Shown one piece after another: positions 60,978 through 64,000 of a stretch of DNA of 64,000 nucleotides (position 1 is the stretch's first letter; every line of letters begins with the position of its first letter). Under the pieces are notes generated by a model. The model was not told the DNA's origin and did not search any database. It saw only the letters and a program-made list of their open reading frames with translations. The position numbers and the translations under genes are program-made. Source of the stretch: Muriicola jejuensis (GTDB lineage: Bacteria > Bacteroidota > Bacteroidia > Flavobacteriales > Flavobacteriaceae); contig NZ_JAABOP010000001.1 of the NCBI RefSeq assembly GCF_010671595.1, forward strand, positions 434,001 to 498,000. The letters run 5' to 3'.

Positions 60978-62903
60978 CTAATCTACGTTATCGTGTAAAA
61001 ATGAATTGTTGGAACGCAATTGAATCTCGTCATTGCTATCCTCCCCCAGGGTGGTGCGCGATACCTTTCCTTCCTTTGGGCTATCACTTAGATTGACGCC
61101 CTGGCGTTTGTAGGCAGGTTCCTTCTCTATTTCCTCAATGTGGTTGAGGCTGTTCTGGAATTTGTAATTGAAATCCTTGAGTTTTCTCCTTCGCTCGTCC
61201 GCCCTGGCTTTCAGAAGTTCTTCGATGGGAGAGTTCATTGGATCGATCTCTCCTTTTTGCTCTTCCCTGTTCGACTGTTCAAAGGCACTGACGGTCTTGT
61301 GCTCAAAGACGAGTTCGTCCTCCACGATCTTGGGATCGAAATCCTCCGCCTTGGAGCGGGCTCCCGTAAGCTTGGATTCCAATTCCATATAATCATCCAG
61401 GCTATATCGCTTTTCCCCTTCCTTGTTGTATTCCAGGACCGGGATGACCTCAATATGCTCGTTCACATCCATATCGCTGATCTCTTCATCCAGGGTGAAG
61501 GTGATCACGTGCTCTTTTTCTTCCTCTTCAGAATTCTCTTCGTACAAAGGGAGGTCGAAGCTCATGGTTATCTGTTCCTTCTTTTGCTCCTTGGGAGTCA
61601 CGGTAACCGGATCCACTACTTCCATATCGAAAAGGGCATGCTTAGAGTCGATGATCACAAAACTGTCTTCATCGATATCCTCGGCTACCACTTCGTCGTA
61701 GAACACATGAAAGTTGCGTATGAAATTCGTCGTGGGAACCAGGTCCATTTCATCTTCCACCTCAAGGACGTGTTTGACGATGGGTTCTGCTTCTTCGACC
61801 TCAAGCTTTAGTTCCTTTATTTCCACGGGATTGTCAGAGAGATTCTGTTCTGCCTTCTGGTCGTCTTCCAGAGTGTGTATGATCTTTTTAGACTCCGTGT
61901 TGACGATCTCATCCTGCTGGTCTACATTAAAGCCGGTGGCGATCACGGTCACGGCAATGGCATCACCGAGTTCCTCATCCTCTCCTACCCCCATAATAAT
62001 ATTGGCACCGTGGCCTGCTTCGGCCTGGATATGGTCATTGATCTCCCCTATTTCATCAATGGTGATCTCCTTGGTACCAGAAACGATGAGCAACAATACG
62101 TTTTTGGCTCCGGTGATCTTGTTGTCGTTCAGTAAGGGGGAGTCCAGAGCCTTCATGATCGCTTCTGTGGCCCGGGCAGAGCCTGAAGCCATGGCAGATC
62201 CCATAATCGCGGTCCCGCTGTTTGATAGCACAGTCTTGGCATCCCTTAAATCTATATTCTGGGTGTAGTGATGGGTGATCACCTCTGCAATGCCCCTGGC
62301 CGCAGTGGCCAAAACCTCATCTGCCTTGGAGAAACCAGCCTTGAAGCCAAGGTTCCCGTACACTTCGCGAAGTTTGTTATTGTTGATGATGATGAGGGAA
62401 TCCACGTGCTCCCTGAGTCTCTCTATCCCTTTTTGGGCCTGATGGCACCTCATCTTCCCCTCGAACTGGAAAGGCATGGTGACGATCCCCACCGTAAGGA
62501 TGTCCATGGCCTTCGCCTGTTTCGCAATGATAGGAGCCGCTCCTGTGCCGGTACCTCCTCCCATTCCGGCTGTGATAAAGATCATCTTTGTGGTGATATC
62601 GAGCATACGCTTGATGTCCTCCATACTTTCCACAGCGGCCTGCTCCCCCACTTCAGGATTGGCCCCTGCCCCAAGTCCCTCCGTCAGGGAAACTCCTAAC
62701 TGTATCTTATTCGGTACCGGGCTGTTCTGTAAGGCCTGAGAATCCGTGTTGCAGATCACGAAGTCCACGCCATTGATCCCAGCCTGGAACATGTAATTTA
62801 TCGCATTGCTTCCTCCACCACCGACGCCGATCACTTTAATGACATTGCTTTGATTCTTGGGGAGGTCAAAGGAAATATTTTCAAATTCGGTGTTCTTGCT
62901 CAT
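60978..62903 (-). CDS. ftsZ: Cell division protein FtsZ with a long C-terminal linker
   Basis: Tubulin-like GTPase that forms the division ring, 641 residues. The GTPase domain (about 20-325) has GVGGGGSNAINYM, the tubulin signature GGGTGTGAAPIIA (about 116-128) and NTDSQALQNSP (about 52-62). From about 330 a long acidic linker (Glu/Asp/Lys-rich, low complexity) runs to a C-terminal tail with NEIQLRSNNSFLHDNVD-like sequence (DEIQLRSNNSFLHDNVD). The protein is about 250 residues longer than the E. coli enzyme, as in other flavobacteria. It is 36 bases downstream of ftsA. Confidence 0.97.
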   Translation of the reverse strand: MSKNTEFENISFDLPKNQSNVIKVIGVGGGGSNAINYMFQAGINGVDFVICNTDSQALQNSPVPNKIQLGVSLTEGLGAGANPEVGEQAAVESMEDIKRMLDITTKMIFITAGMGGGTGTGAAPIIAKQAKAMDILTVGIVTMPFQFEGKMRCHQAQKGIERLREHVDSLIIINNNKLREVYGNLGFKAGFSKADEVLATAARGIAEVITHHYTQNIDLRDAKTVLSNSGTAIMGSAMASGSARATEAIMKALDSPLLNDNKITGAKNVLLLIVSGTKEITIDEIGEINDHIQAEAGHGANIIMGVGEDEELGDAIAVTVIATGFNVDQQDEIVNTESKKIIHTLEDDQKAEQNLSDNPVEIKELKLEVEEAEPIVKHVLEVEDEMDLVPTTNFIRNFHVFYDEVVAEDIDEDSFVIIDSKHALFDMEVVDPVTVTPKEQKKEQITMSFDLPLYEENSEEEEKEHVITFTLDEEISDMDVNEHIEVIPVLEYNKEGEKRYSLDDYMELESKLTGARSKAEDFDPKIVEDELVFEHKTVSAFEQSNREEQKGEIDPMNSPIEELLKARADERRRKLKDFNYKFQNSLNHIEEIEKEPAYKRQGVNLSDSPKEGKVSRTTLGEDSNDEIQLRSNNSFLHDNVD

Positions 62904-62939
62904 GTTGCTCTTATTAGGGGTTTATTGTTTTGCTTTTCT

Positions 62940-64000
62940 TCATTCTGCGTTGTCCAGAAAATCCTTTAGTTTTTCTGACCACCTGTCAAAGACTGATTTA
63001 CGCTCTCTTTTCTTGGCCGTGGCTGTAACCGTTTCCTCATGGCCCTGCATGACCATCTCCCGTTCCTTTTCTGCCTCCAGGGTCTTTAACCTACGCTTGT
63101 CCTTGTTCTCTACGGCATTCATCAACAATCCAACGGCCGTTGCGTAAAGCGGACTCGCGATCTCTGCATCGGAATCTCCGGCCAGATGTTCATTGGGATA
63201 GCCAATCCTGGTATCCATTCCCGTGATGTATTCGACCAGTTGCTTGAGGTGTTTTAATTGGCTTCCACCTCCCGTCAGGACGATACCGGCGATCAATTTC
63301 TTCTTCTGTTCTTCGTGTCCGTAATTCTTGATCTCCACATATACCTGCTCTATGATCTCGACCACCCTGGCGTGAATGATCTTGGACAGATTCTTCAGTG
63401 TGATTTCCTTTGGCTCCCTGCCCCTTAGCCCGGGAATGGAAACGATCTCGTTGTCCTTGTTCTCTCCTGGCCAGGCCGAGCCGAATTTGATCTTAAGGAG
63501 TTCTGCCTGTTTTTCAATGATGGAGCATCCTTCCTTGATGTCTTCAGTGATCACATTCCCTCCAAAAGGGATTACGGCCGTATGCCTGATGATGCCGTCC
63601 TTGAAGATTGCCAGGTCTGTGGTACCTCCCCCGATATCGATCAGGGCCACCCCGGCTTCCTTCTCTTCCTGACTCAGCACAGCCTCGGAAGAAGCAAGGG
63701 GTTCCAGCGTAATATTGTACAGATCCAGACCGGCACTTTTTATGCACCTTCCTATGTTCTTGATCGAGGATACCTGCCCTACGACCACGTGGAAGTTGGC
63801 CTCGAGACGTCCGCCATACATGCCGATGGGCTGCTTAATCTCAGCCTGTCCGTCTACCTTGTATTCCTGAGGCAGCACGTGGATGATCTCTTCTCCGGGT
63901 AACATTACCAGCTTGTAAACCTGATTGCACAATTTCTCCAGATCGTCTTCATTGATCACTTCCTCGGAATTGGCCCGGGTGATGTAATCACTGTGTTGCA
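62940..64000 (-). CDS. ftsA: Cell division protein FtsA (partial, N-terminus off the right edge)
   Basis: Actin-like protein that tethers FtsZ to the membrane. The visible 353 codons read out through the window edge (QHSDYITRANSEEVINEDD...). They include the SHS2/subdomain region (VLPQEYKVDGQ, MYGGRLEANFHVVVGQ), the phosphate loop ALIDIGGGTTDLAIFKDG, and the second nucleotide-binding loop GIVLTGGGSQLKHLKQLV. The GTG at 63959 is internal, not the start, because the preceding codons continue the FtsA sequence. It ends 36 bases before ftsZ, the standard order. Confidence 0.95.
   Translation of the reverse strand, partial: QHSDYITRANSEEVINEDDLEKLCNQVYKLVMLPGEEIIHVLPQEYKVDGQAEIKQPIGMYGGRLEANFHVVVGQVSSIKNIGRCIKSAGLDLYNITLEPLASSEAVLSQEEKEAGVALIDIGGGTTDLAIFKDGIIRHTAVIPFGGNVITEDIKEGCSIIEKQAELLKIKFGSAWPGENKDNEIVSIPGLRGREPKEITLKNLSKIIHARVVEIIEQVYVEIKNYGHEEQKKKLIAGIVLTGGGSQLKHLKQLVEYITGMDTRIGYPNEHLAGDSDAEIASPLYATAVGLLMNAVENKDKRRLKTLEAEKEREMVMQGHEETVTATAKKRERKSVFDRWSEKLKDFLDNAE

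Noticed and set aside
63957-63959. GTG as the start of ftsA
   Set aside because: The frame continues upstream into recognisable FtsA sequence up to the window edge.

Overview
This window comes from a Bacteroidetes chromosome, almost certainly a marine Flavobacteriaceae member. The evidence is the six-subunit Na+-translocating NADH:quinone reductase operon, type IX secretion (T9SS) components and type B sorting domains, TamL- and PorT-like outer-membrane proteins, a short primary sigma factor, and many copies of the Bacteroidetes -7 promoter element TAnnTTTG. GC content looks close to one half. No phage, insertion sequence or CRISPR array was seen. Gene calls come from reading the translations by eye; no database search was run.

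Left part (1-10.4 kb): a truncated ClpP paralogue at the edge, a small lipoprotein, an MFS transporter with kynureninase, a GNAT acetyltransferase divergent from an O-methyltransferase, PAP2 phosphatase and TatA, an M1-family peptidase with a small exported partner, and two paralogous exported proteins with carboxypeptidase-regulatory-like domains. Accessory surface locus (10.4-18.3 kb): five plus-strand genes for secreted proteins. Two are type B T9SS substrates (paralogues), each lying directly downstream of one or two secreted fibre-like proteins without a recognisable T9SS signal. One of those carries 297 uninterrupted Gly-X-Y triplets. This is the least conventional part of the window and looks like a duplicated two-component surface-fibre cassette.

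Middle (18.4-41 kb): M15 and M48 peptidases, a 55-residue membrane protein, gpmI, map, a methyltransferase, apbE with a small unknown gene beside nqrABCDEF (ApbE attaches FMN to NqrB and NqrC), the T9SS plug protein, apaG, pruA, rsmG, a fatty-acid desaturase, an aspartate aminotransferase and the trkA-trkH potassium uptake pair. Right part (41-64 kb): ubiE-porT, a TrmH-type methyltransferase divergent from tamL, fba, accD, rpsO, pnp, rpoD, a TPR lipoprotein, rpe, a CBS-domain protein and a YpdA-type reductase. A probable metal-uptake locus follows (small Cys/His protein, ZnuD-like TonB-dependent receptor, lipoprotein), then a repeat-rich gap beside tRNA-Arg, yqeY, ftsZ and a truncated ftsA.

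Functional links: Na+ bioenergetics (Nqr plus ApbE), cell-envelope biogenesis (TamL, PorT, plug, FtsA/FtsZ), and a T9SS secretion theme joining the plug protein and PorT with the type B proteins of the fibre locus.
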